A DNA stretch of 42,728 nucleotides from Gammaproteobacteria bacterium. Its GTDB lineage: Bacteria > Pseudomonadota > Gammaproteobacteria > GRL18. Positions 9,166-19,655 of this stretch are shown here, piece by piece. The first letter of the stretch is position 1. The number at the start of each line of letters is the position of its first letter. Location: the NCBI GenBank assembly GCA_027011205.1, contig JALVAL010000029.1:1-42728 (forward strand). Reading direction: 5' to 3'. The position numbers were made by a program, and so were the translations under genes. The notes under the pieces are model-generated. The model saw only the letters and a program-made list of their open reading frames with translations, did not search any database and had not been told where the DNA came from.

Positions 9166-11391
9166 CTAAGATTCAAATATGTAAACAGGTAATAAGCCAA
9201 AGGGCATAAATTCTTCTACTTTGGCTCGTAGCCCATCAAATTTAATGGGGTTTATAAGTTGGTTATAGGCACCCATTTCAGAGCCGTTTTCTGCTCCCCG
9301 CATAATAGTATCCGGAGTATTTTCGGTAAGCTGCAGATAACCCGGATCGCCAAATCGTGTACTGGTAAAAAGGGCGGGCATATTTTCTATCCATACACTT
9401 CGGTATTGTCTGGGCAGGCGACTGATTTTTTGAGCCGCACTAAACCGGAAGCACCCGCTTTGAGTATCGAAAATATCACCCGTACCATATATCAGTGAAT
9501 CAGTAGCCCAGAGATTCTGAGCACTGATATTACCGATAACAGTAACCCGTTCCAGATGCAACTCGGCATCAGGCAATAACAACGCAGGAGCTGTATCTAT
9601 AATATTTTGTATTACACTATCTTTAACAACAATTTTTTCTACATAACCGTCGCCTTCAATACGAACTGGCCCGGTAATACAGGATTCAATAAGCAGTAAT
9701 TCCACACTGGCCTCAATAACAAGTTTAACTGCCGGTAACACACTATTAGCCTGCACATCTTTTCTTCCACCGGGATCCAGAGTAAGGTTACGTAAAATTA
9801 CCGTTTGATAATCTCCACGCAAAATGACCCTGTCACTGGGTTCAGTACCTATCCACAGGCCATCCAGCAATAAGGTGGAATCTTCAAATTCGCCAGTGTT
9901 GAGTACCCAGTTGGTTTCCAGGAACAGATAGGGTCGCTGCTGACTGGCCGCGACTAGAGCCATGTTTCTAACTGCTAATTTATCACTGACAGGTCGGTAG
10001 CTAAGACTGTCATTAATGCGGGTAATTTTATCATTGTCCAGAACAGAGGCATCCAGCTGACTGCCCCCGCTGACGTTAATATCTATATCAAGTGTATTAA
10101 TCTGATTACGCTTATAAGTGCCCGCGCCAATTTCTGCACTATAACCATAATAACAGTTCACCAAAGGTCTGCCAGGCTCATCACCAATAAACAATAGTCG
10201 ACCATTTTCCGGATCAATTTGCACCCGTTTTTCCGTTACAGCAGTATCCCATGTACTGAGATTTCCGGCAGTGATGTGCCCCTTATTAACAGGAGTGCCA
10301 TCATCTTCAATACTGACGGCATCGGGATAAAGTTTTTGTTTGCCGCATTGTTCGATTAACGCCAGATTTAATATGGCAGCGTAATTATTTGCATCTAGAA
10401 ACACAGCATGACTGGCCAGTTTAGTTATTGCATCATACAAACGCTGCTCAGTTTTGTAACGAATATCTGCCAGCTGGACAAGTTCATCCGCCTCAGTCTG
10501 GTTAAGCACACCATCCTCAACCAGCTCAATAATATCCTGATCTTCGATTTGATATTCAGCATGACCTAAAAGTCGACAACGCATGGGGGCAGACAACTCC
10601 CACTCATAGCTGGAACGCCACTCTCCCCAATCCACTGAATTACTATTATGTTGGGCGTTATGAGGTCGGCTTCTTGGCATATACAGCGGAATATCCCGTC
10701 CGGACGGGTCAAAAGTAAAGCCCTTGCCGTCAGTGCCCGCAATTTTACAGGGCGTAACCCGATTGATCTGAAAGGCCCGTATACGATAGAGATAGAACAT
10801 TAAGCGTTGTATGCCGTAGTGGCCATCCCGTCCCCTGGGTTTGCGTAAATCGGGAGTGTGGTAAAACTCGTCAAAGGCCCCCCCTGAAATTTCTGCCGCA
10901 TGAGCAAAACGCAGGTCAGCAATACCGCCGGGAGGAGTGCCGGTAAAGCGTGCAGTCTCATAGACCGACAGAGGGTCAAGTCCATGGTGGGTACGACCCA
11001 GGCGGCGAAAGCCCTCTACAACCTGACCTTCCCAGCTGGTAATGTCGCTGATAAGTTCCTCCAGAACTGCCGGGGTACCTTTACGTCGACGGTAATAAAT
11101 GGTTTTAGCCACATCCACTTTACGTGCGCGGGTGTTTAAAGCCGATACTAAACGGGTGCCCACCAGATCACCGATATAAGGTACGGCCCAGTCATTACAC
11201 AGCTCAATGAACTGGTCTTCCCACACTCTATCATGGCTGCGACGTACATTAGCAGCCTGCTCGCCCATCACTTCTACAATGCTGCGCAGTACATCAGGAT
11301 TATCTGCAAGGCCGTCTTCATGACGATAGATTGCAGGGATCATCTCCCAGAATTTTTCGGTAAAGTATTCTTTGAAGCGATCTTCAGCCAT
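9166..11391 (-). CDS. Phage tail protein I (gpI)-like baseplate protein with C-terminal beta-rich extension; start re-assigned to MAEDRFKEYF (SD GAGGAG upstream)
   Basis: FWEMIPAIYRHEDGLADNPDVLRSIVEVMG... WAVPYIGDLVG... RKVDVAKTIYYRRRKGTPAVLEELISDITSW typical of gpI-type tail proteins; position after the baseplate J genes. Confidence 0.75.
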   Translation of the reverse strand: MAEDRFKEYFTEKFWEMIPAIYRHEDGLADNPDVLRSIVEVMGEQAANVRRSHDRVWEDQFIELCNDWAVPYIGDLVGTRLVSALNTRARKVDVAKTIYYRRRKGTPAVLEELISDITSWEGQVVEGFRRLGRTHHGLDPLSVYETARFTGTPPGGIADLRFAHAAEISGGAFDEFYHTPDLRKPRGRDGHYGIQRLMFYLYRIRAFQINRVTPCKIAGTDGKGFTFDPSGRDIPLYMPRSRPHNAQHNSNSVDWGEWRSSYEWELSAPMRCRLLGHAEYQIEDQDIIELVEDGVLNQTEADELVQLADIRYKTEQRLYDAITKLASHAVFLDANNYAAILNLALIEQCGKQKLYPDAVSIEDDGTPVNKGHITAGNLSTWDTAVTEKRVQIDPENGRLLFIGDEPGRPLVNCYYGYSAEIGAGTYKRNQINTLDIDINVSGGSQLDASVLDNDKITRINDSLSYRPVSDKLAVRNMALVAASQQRPYLFLETNWVLNTGEFEDSTLLLDGLWIGTEPSDRVILRGDYQTVILRNLTLDPGGRKDVQANSVLPAVKLVIEASVELLLIESCITGPVRIEGDGYVEKIVVKDSVIQNIIDTAPALLLPDAELHLERVTVIGNISAQNLWATDSLIYGTGDIFDTQSGCFRFSAAQKISRLPRQYRSVWIENMPALFTSTRFGDPGYLQLTENTPDTIMRGAENGSEMGAYNQLINPIKFDGLRAKVEEFMPFGLLPVYIFES

Positions 11392-13780
11392 TACTCTGCT
11401 CCTCGCCATTGATAATGAGTTTGGCCCCAGCAATCAGACTACCGTCTACAGTGAAGTAGTCACCGGGGTCAGCGGGTTTAATAGCCATTTCTTCAAAAGC
11501 CGTGTTATCGTGCTGTATATTGGTAACAGCAATGGTACCAGGGATATTCAGAATAACCTCAAAAAGCCGGGAACGATACAGAGGCGCACCGATGCCAATA
11601 TTTTTCTGGCTGAGCATACCATTGTTTTCATCGATAAGTGTCTTATGTATTACTGTCAGCACCTGCGTGCTGACATAAGCACTATCCACCTCAACATCAA
11701 AAGATAAGGACAAAGCCCGTGGACTGGATTTTTGCACATCCAGAGCAATACTGGGGTCGGCCAGATTACGTAACGCGGTGCTGATAGTGCGGCTGTCACT
11801 GGTGCCAATATACCAGATCTGGATCACCGGCCTTTGCCGCTGATTGTTCCAGCGCCATTGTGCCTGGGCAGCTTTTACACCTGCCAGACCGGTAGTGGCG
11901 GCAATAAAATCCGGCACTGATATAGCCCTTCCCAGTAATAGCGCAGACTGTGGGGCATGTCCCCGTATACCCTCTGCATCTTCTTCATCACTGCCTCCGG
12001 CAGCAGCAAAGGGGTTAACGACTGAACTTAAACCCTTAACCGGTTTAGCCAGTTGATTAATAGTATTAGCAGGGGGCACTGCTGCTCCAGCCCCGAACCG
12101 GTAAGAAGCAATCACATTATCAGTTCCTGTGGGGAGGCGCCTGCCTCGTATGCCATCACCAAAGGTTATCAGGCTTTCCTGAGCATCATTTTGCCGCACA
12201 ATGTAAATTTCATCATTTTCTTCATAACCGTAAAAGCTGGCAACCTCTTTCCATTCAATACCATCTACCCGAACAGTAAGAGTGCTACTAACGCCCCGCT
12301 CATCATCACTGACAGGAGCAGCGATATAGGTTAAGGGATTTTTCTTAAGTTTAAAGATTTGCCCTGCCTGAGAAGCATCACCGCTGCCCAGTATTTCATT
12401 ACTGACTGTTTCCCCCCGGGTAGCATTGATAATATTACCCAGAGCATTAATAACCGGTGTGAGTACATCATCCCAATCGGTACCCTGGAATGTCAGCTCG
12501 CCCGTACTGTAATCCAGAGTACCGTTACCCTGTATGCTTACCTGATTCACATCCCTGAGCACAAAAACCGCAGGTGAGCAGGCATCCACCGGTTGCTGAA
12601 TTTTATTACCTCTGTGAGGTTTCAGTTTCAGCGTACTGTTTTCATTTATGGAGGTTTCCCTTTGCAGGATAAGATCGCCCGCTTTTATAAAAGCATAATG
12701 CACCTGAAGCTCACTGGCATTACTATTACTCCAGTTACTGGCTCCAGCTGCTGTACGGCTGGCATTATTAAGGCTGGTGTCCAGGGTAAGTCTGGTAGCA
12801 GGAGCAACAACCGGATTTACAGTCACGTCTTCGTCATCGATAGTGTAATCGCCGCCCGTAGTGATGTTCATCATGGTATCAGCCACTTTCAACAAGCTGA
12901 ACCAGCGGTATTCACTGCCTCTTGAAACCAGCACTTTTTGCCCGGCCTGAAGCTGCCGGTACAAACCATTAAGCACCAGTTCAGTGGAGGAACTAATCAC
13001 TGCCTGAGGACTGCTGCCCATAGTCCACAAACCAGCGCTCTGGCTGGGTGCACTCAGAGCAATATTTTCCGGCAGAACAGCAGTACTCAGAATCAGATCC
13101 GGGACTATCGTCAGCTGAACATATTTCTCTTCATCATCACCTGTAATACTCTCCCGCTTTGTCACCAGATGTACGCTGGTGCTACTGGCATCAGCAATAA
13201 ATACATCGTCTTTTTGCAGCTTTTTATGCTCGTCATGTAGCAATAGAGTGCTGTGGGTACCGCTAATTAAGGTGGGTCTTTGAGGAACCAGCTTCCAGCT
13301 GTTATTCAGCGGGTGAAGAGTGGTGTCACTGCTCAGCTCAAACACCTGGGGGGCTTCACCGTCGAAAGCCTCAGAGCGAAAGGCGGTTCCCTGTCTCAGG
13401 CTTAATGCCTTACGGCCTTCAACAATGGCCGTCATCACAACCGACGAGGCAACTGCCGGACGAGGCACGTAACTTAACAGGCCGCTGAGCTTATGCAGTG
13501 AGGTTCGAAGCTGAGCCGTGCGCAGGTAATTTTCGTTAGTGATGACTTCATCATAGAAAGACAGCACATCACAAACGTAAGCCCACATTTCCAGCAGCAT
13601 TACACCCAGATCATCTTCATCCCTGGCCTGCCAGTTTTTTAATGGGTATTGTTTTCTTAACCCAGTCAACATAGCCTGCCGAAACTCCGGAAAACCAGCC
13701 ATTTGTCGGGATAATGAGTCCAGCCCGGCAGGAATGTCGAGCGAGCTAAAAATTACTTTTTCATCACATGGACAACTCAT
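11384..13780 (-). CDS. Baseplate J-like protein 2 (Afp12-like)
   Basis: DEDDLGVMLLEMWAYVCDVLSFYDEVITNENYLRTAQLRTSLHKLSGLLSYVPRPAVAS plus FGDGIRGRRLPTGTDNVIASYRFGAG. Confidence 0.85.
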   Translation of the reverse strand: MSCPCDEKVIFSSLDIPAGLDSLSRQMAGFPEFRQAMLTGLRKQYPLKNWQARDEDDLGVMLLEMWAYVCDVLSFYDEVITNENYLRTAQLRTSLHKLSGLLSYVPRPAVASSVVMTAIVEGRKALSLRQGTAFRSEAFDGEAPQVFELSSDTTLHPLNNSWKLVPQRPTLISGTHSTLLLHDEHKKLQKDDVFIADASSTSVHLVTKRESITGDDEEKYVQLTIVPDLILSTAVLPENIALSAPSQSAGLWTMGSSPQAVISSSTELVLNGLYRQLQAGQKVLVSRGSEYRWFSLLKVADTMMNITTGGDYTIDDEDVTVNPVVAPATRLTLDTSLNNASRTAAGASNWSNSNASELQVHYAFIKAGDLILQRETSINENSTLKLKPHRGNKIQQPVDACSPAVFVLRDVNQVSIQGNGTLDYSTGELTFQGTDWDDVLTPVINALGNIINATRGETVSNEILGSGDASQAGQIFKLKKNPLTYIAAPVSDDERGVSSTLTVRVDGIEWKEVASFYGYEENDEIYIVRQNDAQESLITFGDGIRGRRLPTGTDNVIASYRFGAGAAVPPANTINQLAKPVKGLSSVVNPFAAAGGSDEEDAEGIRGHAPQSALLLGRAISVPDFIAATTGLAGVKAAQAQWRWNNQRQRPVIQIWYIGTSDSRTISTALRNLADPSIALDVQKSSPRALSLSFDVEVDSAYVSTQVLTVIHKTLIDENNGMLSQKNIGIGAPLYRSRLFEVILNIPGTIAVTNIQHDNTAFEEMAIKPADPGDYFTVDGSLIAGAKLIINGEEQSNG

Positions 13781-16257
13781 GCGCCGCCCTCCATGGTAAG
13801 TTGCAGAGTACCCTGTTCCGGTTTATCCGGATTGTTTTCCAGGCGTATCACTTCAGAGCTGTTAACCGGGTAATAGGAGCCTGCCAGCTCTTTCCACCTG
13901 AAATAACCTCGACGACGAAGGCTGATGGATTTTACTGCTTTAACACCAGGCACCTGTTGTATAGTAGCTTCCAGCTGCGAACGTCTTAGGGGAGTGCCAA
14001 AGGTAAAATTATCTTCACTGAAAAAACCGGGGGTTTTGCCGGTTCCCAGCAGGGCTGTCAGTATCCGCGCTTCAACCTGTGCCGGATAGGCATGGGGTTG
14101 TGCGCAAATAGTAATTTTTATATCAATATCTGCATAAACCGGATCAGATACCACCACTTCCCTGCCCGCCTGTCTAAAGCGATCCATCTGAGCGGCCATG
14201 GCTTCTCTTTGAATATCACTGACACTAACGGATCCGGCAGGATCAGGCGTAACAAAGGCGGTTTGCCAGCTGCCAGTCCAGCGGAATTGAGTACCTGCCC
14301 GCTGCACCCAGCCTAACCGTTCAGCAGCCTCACTATAGTCCTCTTCCCGTACAGCTCGATAGGTCACTGCACGAAATGCCTCCGGTGCCAGCTGTTTTAT
14401 CTCTTCAGAAGTTTCAGAATCCTGACCATTTTCCGCCGCAAAAGGATTATTAACACGGGAAACAAAACTTAAATCGTTATGGTTAAATTTTACCAGGGTG
14501 TCGGCCGCAACGTTGCCCACTTTACCATTGCCGAGACGGTAGTGTATTTTAAATATTTTTCTGTCGGGTATTTTACCGAAAACATCATCACCAAAACGAA
14601 TGGTTTTGCCGTCACTACCCGCATAGTCATAGTGGATAAGCTCATTACCAGCACGCCGATAAGCCACCACTCTTCGCCAGATACCATCTTCCAGGGTAAA
14701 GTGCTCATCATCTGCCTGAGAGGCATTTTCGCCCAGAAACGAACGAGTCCATTCCCAGTTGCCGGCACTGAAAGTCTGCCAGGCAGTACCGTCCCAGATA
14801 ACTTCGGTCAAATATACTTCAGGTGTGGCATGGCGGGCATCATCGCCCAGCCAGCACAATGGCGTTTCGTCAGAGGCAGGCAGACTTAGCAGATGGGTAG
14901 TGCAGTCATCCGCACCAGCACGTTCTACCGTTCTTAGTACACCAGCTTTTTGCTGGTCGGTGAGGCCGGGAACCAGATCGTCTATCTCGGTCCCGGCTAC
15001 AAATACCCGTTCAGTATGTTTGCCCGCAGTAGCGGGAATAAGATTCCCTCTCACTATCAGGGAGTCCAGTTCCATTTCAAACGTCAATGCCTGAGCATCC
15101 TGCCAGCTAAGGCGGGTAATATCTGAGCAGTCTGGATCATCTGCCAGAGGATCTGTGTGTTCAGTAATATCGATAACGCACACCAGTTGACGGCGCTGAG
15201 CAACAGCAGGGTTGTCCGGGCTAGTTTTCAGCACCATCCAGCGGCAGGGTATGTCATTATCTACAGTATCGTTAAATGGCAAATTGGCCTTTTGGGCTCC
15301 GTTGATGTATAACTCGGTGCTTCCTGCCGGCAGACAGCCGGCATCTGTATCCCAGATATGCGGCTCAAAACAGTTGCTAGCAGAATCCACTGCATAGCTT
15401 TCACCATTAACAATATCGGCCAGACCCCGCCCTGCTTCAAAATAAATATTGTCACCTTTATCTGACTCAGCCCAGATGTCTATGCCCGCAGCAATAGTAC
15501 CGCTTTCGCTGTCATTCACCGTGATATCCAGCCAGGTTGAAGCTGCCAGACCTTCATGGATTTCGTAATCCACCAATCGAGTAATATGCCGCAGGGTACG
15601 TCGCTGAGTAGCCGTTTCCAGGTAGGCTTCACGAGCCACCCGATCCTGATAGTAGCTCAACTCGTCTCCCAGAGCAGCCATAACTTCGACCAGCATTACT
15701 CCGACATCAGCCTCTGCTCTGTCCTGCCAGTCCGGGTAACGCAATGAAGCAAAATCCAGCAGAGCCTGACGAAAACTCCAGAAGTCTTTGGCCTGATAGT
15801 CGACAGGAAAATCCACAACGTCATCATCAGGACATTCATGCTCACTCTGCCTGCAATCCAGATGACTTTCGCAGCTGGCTTTAAAGCTGAATAAGATGTC
15901 GTTATAAGGCTCATCCATCCGGATATCATCAATGTAGAGTTTGTAATTTTCAAAACCACCCGCTTCTACTGTGGTAATTTCCAGTACGGTATCATTAGCT
16001 ATCCATTGAATACTTTCTATGGCCACGGTGTCGTTATCGGTATCCAGCTCATCAACATCAATCAGCGCTGAATGGATAACAATCTGCTCTTTGGTCAGGC
16101 CATTCAAGATATCTGCCGGTGTAGCAGGCGGAGTTTCCGGTTTCATGTAAAAGTGCACTTGCAGCGTAACCTGGCTTTGGTTCACATGAACAAAGTCAAT
16201 GCCTGTGACCTGATCCTGCTCCAATAATTTTTCAATACGGTCGAAGGTGCAGGACAT
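13777..16257 (-). CDS. Baseplate J-like protein 1 (Afp11-like)
   Basis: EADVGVMLVEVMAALGDELSYYQDRVAREAYLETATQRRTLRHITRLVDYEIHEGLAAS; IRFGDDVFGKIPDRKIFKIHYRLGNGKVGNV. Confidence 0.87.
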   Translation of the reverse strand: MSCTFDRIEKLLEQDQVTGIDFVHVNQSQVTLQVHFYMKPETPPATPADILNGLTKEQIVIHSALIDVDELDTDNDTVAIESIQWIANDTVLEITTVEAGGFENYKLYIDDIRMDEPYNDILFSFKASCESHLDCRQSEHECPDDDVVDFPVDYQAKDFWSFRQALLDFASLRYPDWQDRAEADVGVMLVEVMAALGDELSYYQDRVAREAYLETATQRRTLRHITRLVDYEIHEGLAASTWLDITVNDSESGTIAAGIDIWAESDKGDNIYFEAGRGLADIVNGESYAVDSASNCFEPHIWDTDAGCLPAGSTELYINGAQKANLPFNDTVDNDIPCRWMVLKTSPDNPAVAQRRQLVCVIDITEHTDPLADDPDCSDITRLSWQDAQALTFEMELDSLIVRGNLIPATAGKHTERVFVAGTEIDDLVPGLTDQQKAGVLRTVERAGADDCTTHLLSLPASDETPLCWLGDDARHATPEVYLTEVIWDGTAWQTFSAGNWEWTRSFLGENASQADDEHFTLEDGIWRRVVAYRRAGNELIHYDYAGSDGKTIRFGDDVFGKIPDRKIFKIHYRLGNGKVGNVAADTLVKFNHNDLSFVSRVNNPFAAENGQDSETSEEIKQLAPEAFRAVTYRAVREEDYSEAAERLGWVQRAGTQFRWTGSWQTAFVTPDPAGSVSVSDIQREAMAAQMDRFRQAGREVVVSDPVYADIDIKITICAQPHAYPAQVEARILTALLGTGKTPGFFSEDNFTFGTPLRRSQLEATIQQVPGVKAVKSISLRRRGYFRWKELAGSYYPVNSSEVIRLENNPDKPEQGTLQLTMEGGA

Positions 16258-16634
16258 TAGAGGTTAACCTCCACATTAAGGTAACGTCGCTCCTGTTGAG
16301 CTTTTAAAACATAATTGATTTTAATACTGAGCACTTCATTTTCGGCACTCACTTCTACCTGATTCACTTTAACCAGGGTACCCAGCCATTTTTCCATGGC
16401 CTGAAAGATGGTCACCTGAGCCAGACTGGCAGACTCCTGACTGTTGGGAGCAAAAACCATACGACGGATACCACAACCAAAGTCCGGCCGGTTAATGCGT
16501 TCACCGGGGTCGGTAAACAGTACCTGCTTCATCAACTGTTCTACATGAGCGGCAAAGTCGGTTTGTAGTGCCAGTTGACCCAGCCCTTTATCCACTGCGA
16601 TGGGGTATTCAACTGCATAAACATTTTTTTGCAT
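16257..16634 (-). CDS. gp25-like baseplate wedge protein (Afp9-like)
   Basis: VEQLMKQVLFTDPGERINRPDFGCGIRRMVFAPNS signature. Confidence 0.9.
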   Translation of the reverse strand: MQKNVYAVEYPIAVDKGLGQLALQTDFAAHVEQLMKQVLFTDPGERINRPDFGCGIRRMVFAPNSQESASLAQVTIFQAMEKWLGTLVKVNQVEVSAENEVLSIKINYVLKAQQERRYLNVEVNL

Positions 16635-16636
16635 GC

Positions 16637-16981
16637 CTAATTACTCCTGGCTCTGGTCTGGGTGTTAACAACACTCACCGGTCCCTGTGGTATACCCGTA
16701 GCACTCATACACAGTCCAATACTGGACTGGCTTAAAGACGCTGTACCATTGATCATATTGCGAGTATCCGGTACAGTCCACATCACCTGAATACAGGGGC
16801 TTGGAATGGGGCTGGGCACAGCGGGTATTTGAAACGGGCAACCGCTGATTATAAAAGTATCGGTTGCCAGGGCTACAAATCCCTCATCGGCCGTTACCCG
16901 GGCATTGGTACTGATGATCTGTACACTGCCTCCGTGAGGACATTGCAGTGTTGAGTTAGTAGTCAGGGTATTGCCGGACAT
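16637..16981 (-). CDS. PAAR-like/DUF4280-like spike tip protein; start re-assigned to MSGNTLTTNSTLQCPHGG (SD GGAGGTGAT)
   Basis: LQCPHGGSVQ..., ISGCPFQIPAVPSPIPSPCIQVMW pattern; directly downstream of the spike gene. Confidence 0.75.
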   Translation of the reverse strand: MSGNTLTTNSTLQCPHGGSVQIISTNARVTADEGFVALATDTFIISGCPFQIPAVPSPIPSPCIQVMWTVPDTRNMINGTASLSQSSIGLCMSATGIPQGPVSVVNTQTRARSN

Positions 16982-17538
16982 TACATCACCTCCCATGCAC
17001 CATTGTTGGCACTGACTGACGACGACGATACTTCTACCTTACCGCTGCCTCCTGAGTCACTGACAACACTGCTGCTGCTAATCGTGTGGCTGGCATTGCC
17101 TTTTTCACTTTTTATCTCATCGGTAATGGTAATTTTTGCGCCGTTTGAAGTTTCCGCCTTCAGCTCATCTGCACCATCATCGACACGTAATATTACTGAA
17201 TCTGTTTTCCAGATTTTTATATTGGCATCGCTTTCATCCGGCAGCTGCCTGTCGGCCCAAAAGCAGCCGCTCCAGATAGGGTATGACGCATCACCGGCTT
17301 CGAACTCCACCCAGATACCAGTGCCCGCATTAGGCAGACTGTAAAACCCGACACCGTCACCTGCATAAGGCACACAGGGCATAGCCCATACTTCCAGCTC
17401 CCCCAGTACAGCGGGTACACGCACCTTAATCCGACCCCGTGAGGTGGGATCGGCATTGTCCGTTACCGTGCCTCGATATTTACCAAAGTAGCGATTACGT
17501 ATCCAGGCAATAATAGTTTGCAGTAAATCCTGATTCAT
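16981..17538 (-). CDS. gp5/VgrG-type OB-fold spike protein (Phage_base_V-like), separate from hub; start re-assigned to MNQDLL
   Basis: KYRGTVTDNADPTSRGRIKVRVPAVLGELEVWAMPCVPYAGDGVGFYSLPNAGTGIWVEFEAGDASYPIWSGCFW. Confidence 0.88.
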   Translation of the reverse strand: MNQDLLQTIIAWIRNRYFGKYRGTVTDNADPTSRGRIKVRVPAVLGELEVWAMPCVPYAGDGVGFYSLPNAGTGIWVEFEAGDASYPIWSGCFWADRQLPDESDANIKIWKTDSVILRVDDGADELKAETSNGAKITITDEIKSEKGNASHTISSSSVVSDSGGSGKVEVSSSSVSANNGAWEVM

Positions 17539-17542
17539 TAGG

Positions 17543-18598
17543 TTACTCCCAGGCATTTCGTATCAGTTCAATTTCCATACGGTGTGAAACCGCATCAATT
17601 ACATGGTGTACGGCGCAGACAAAGTATTGCCCGCTGTGACGCTGCCCTGCGCCCCGTAAGTCCACCAGACTGTGGGCACGTATAACACTGCCCAATTGCT
17701 CGTAAGTAGTTTGACAGCTGGCACGCACAAACCAGCCGGAATCTATCAGAGAACCTTCCCCCCTTGACTGCAGGTCTCCACCGTCATCAGAAGGTGCTGT
17801 TAAGTACTGTGAACGAGTATCCCCGGTAATATCTGCCAGACCGTTACCGCCTAATAAATCTAAAGGTGTTTGTGCCACACCACCATTAATATCTGAAAGT
17901 TGATTTAAGTCCAGCTGGACAGCTTCCACGCTGGTGGCTCGTTCTACATCCCAGGACAGCTCCAGTTGTTCGATATTAGGAGGATCCAGGTTGATAATCA
18001 GTTCAGCTGAACTGCTGCCCCCTAAAGGCGGACGTTTAAAATGGGCAGTCTCAATTCCCATTGCATCACAGCTTATCCAGAATAAATACCCGTTACGCCG
18101 GGCCAGTTGTTGAATAAACTGAAAATCACTTTGCCGCTGGATCAGAGTGTGCTTATCTTCAAAATGCCCGGCAGAAGTAGACTCAACATCCGCCATAAAA
18201 CCGTAGTTCCCCAAAATGGCACTCACTGCATCGCTGTCAGTCAGTCCGGCCCAGACCTGGGATTTAACCTCCCGGTCCAGAGTAATAGCCGTATCGGCTC
18301 CCTGCACGGCCAGGCTACTGCCTTCTCCGCCATGCTGAAAATGAATTTGCTGGCCGCTTACCGGGCCTTTTACCAGACAAACAGTATCGGCACTGGTGGG
18401 CACACTCAGGGTAATTTCAGAGCCCGCATCCAGCCGGGCATCAGACAGCAGAGGTAAATCCCCTTCACTGATATCAGCTGGATAATGCAAGGTATAAGTG
18501 GTGGGCTGGCCCATGCGCTCCTGCACCTCTACCATTGTGGCGGCAGCCAGCTCATTATCGTCCCTGCCATTAACTGTAACTATTAAACCAAGTCCCAT
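17543..18598 (-). CDS. gp27/late-control-D-like baseplate hub protein
   Basis: SAILGNYGFMADV..., RQSDFQFIQQLARRNGYLFWI signature of gpD/gp27 hubs. Confidence 0.85.
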   Translation of the reverse strand: MGLGLIVTVNGRDDNELAAATMVEVQERMGQPTTYTLHYPADISEGDLPLLSDARLDAGSEITLSVPTSADTVCLVKGPVSGQQIHFQHGGEGSSLAVQGADTAITLDREVKSQVWAGLTDSDAVSAILGNYGFMADVESTSAGHFEDKHTLIQRQSDFQFIQQLARRNGYLFWISCDAMGIETAHFKRPPLGGSSSAELIINLDPPNIEQLELSWDVERATSVEAVQLDLNQLSDINGGVAQTPLDLLGGNGLADITGDTRSQYLTAPSDDGGDLQSRGEGSLIDSGWFVRASCQTTYEQLGSVIRAHSLVDLRGAGQRHSGQYFVCAVHHVIDAVSHRMEIELIRNAWE

Positions 18599-18602
18599 TT
18601 AT

Positions 18603-18881
18603 TTACTTCTTCTTTGGTATGGCTATGACGGAAGCCTCACTCAATGCCTCGGGCAGCATCACATCATTAAGCTGACTGATACGCCAGAAACCTGCCGGAT
18701 CATCTATGTATTTATAGGCCATGTGATCCAGCCGCTGCCCCTGTATGCGCTGGTGATAGCCCCTGAAGGTTTCACTTTTTTGCTCTGGTACAGGCACTAC
18801 ACTTACAACACGTCCCTGACGATCTATACGCTGGTAATTACTTAAACCTTTGTATCGACTTTTATTATCAAACATAAACAC
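18603..18881 (-). CDS. Small LysM/tail-X-like protein
   Basis: QGQRLDHMAYKYIDDPAGFWRISQLNDVMLPEAL..IAIPKK, a LysM-like pattern with an FWRI-type core. Confidence 0.7.
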   Translation of the reverse strand: MFMFDNKSRYKGLSNYQRIDRQGRVVSVVPVPEQKSETFRGYHQRIQGQRLDHMAYKYIDDPAGFWRISQLNDVMLPEALSEASVIAIPKKK

Positions 18882-18884
18882 TCC

Positions 18885-19625
18885 CTAAAACGGCAACATA
18901 CCGAGTATGGACTCGACACTATTAGCCAGATTGGCGGTTGATAAAATATTTTTCTGGGCAAAGGTAAATTCATAAGAGGTGATAGCAATCTCTTTGCTGA
19001 TACTGTCCGGATGATCTCTTAAATCATGAGGCGATAAAACTTTAAGCCCGATGCTTACCTTGGCTCTTATCGGATAAAGCGCTGTAGAAAACGCCTGTTC
19101 TTCCACTGAAAAACTGCTCACCCTTACCGGTACGATACGACCCGGCCCCCATACAAATAACAGTATGGGTACGCTATAGCGCGGCTCAGGATCATCTTCC
19201 GAAGTCAGACTTAATACATCCCCTATAGCCCCTAGTAAATCACTGCCTTCTTTATCCGGGTATAGCAGCATTTCCATGGCAGCAATGCGGTCTGCCACAC
19301 CGGTGAGTACGGCAGCAGGGTGGTATTCCGGAGTTTCCAGAGCATCAGTGGCATCCAGCTCCAGGCTTAGAGTAAAGGTTTCTCCTGGATCATAGGGCTG
19401 GGCAGTAGCACTGCCGCTACTACTGCTTGCAACAGCACTGTCGCCCCCCCCGGTGCTGCTGGCCACAGGCGCTTGAGGCGGTGCCCAGGGTGTAAGCGAG
19501 CGGCTCAATGTCTCCGGGTTGTACTGGAATATAATTATATTGGGTATTGGCCCGATAAAGCGTGAGGAGAACTCAATGAGTGCTCCTTTTAACAATCTGG
19601 GGCTGCGTGAGTATCCATCTGCCAT
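18885..19625 (-). CDS. Contractile injection system tube/cap-type protein (CIS_tube, Afp7-like)
   Basis: KGALIEFSSRFIGPIPNIIIFQYNPETLSRSLTPWAPP ... PILLFVWGPGRIVPVRVSSFSVEEQAFSTALYPIRAKVSIGLKVL. Confidence 0.85.
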   Translation of the reverse strand: MADGYSRSPRLLKGALIEFSSRFIGPIPNIIIFQYNPETLSRSLTPWAPPQAPVASSTGGGDSAVASSSSGSATAQPYDPGETFTLSLELDATDALETPEYHPAAVLTGVADRIAAMEMLLYPDKEGSDLLGAIGDVLSLTSEDDPEPRYSVPILLFVWGPGRIVPVRVSSFSVEEQAFSTALYPIRAKVSIGLKVLSPHDLRDHPDSISKEIAITSYEFTFAQKNILSTANLANSVESILGMLPF

Positions 19626-19655
19626 TACTTTATCTCACCAATGTATCGTTGAAGT

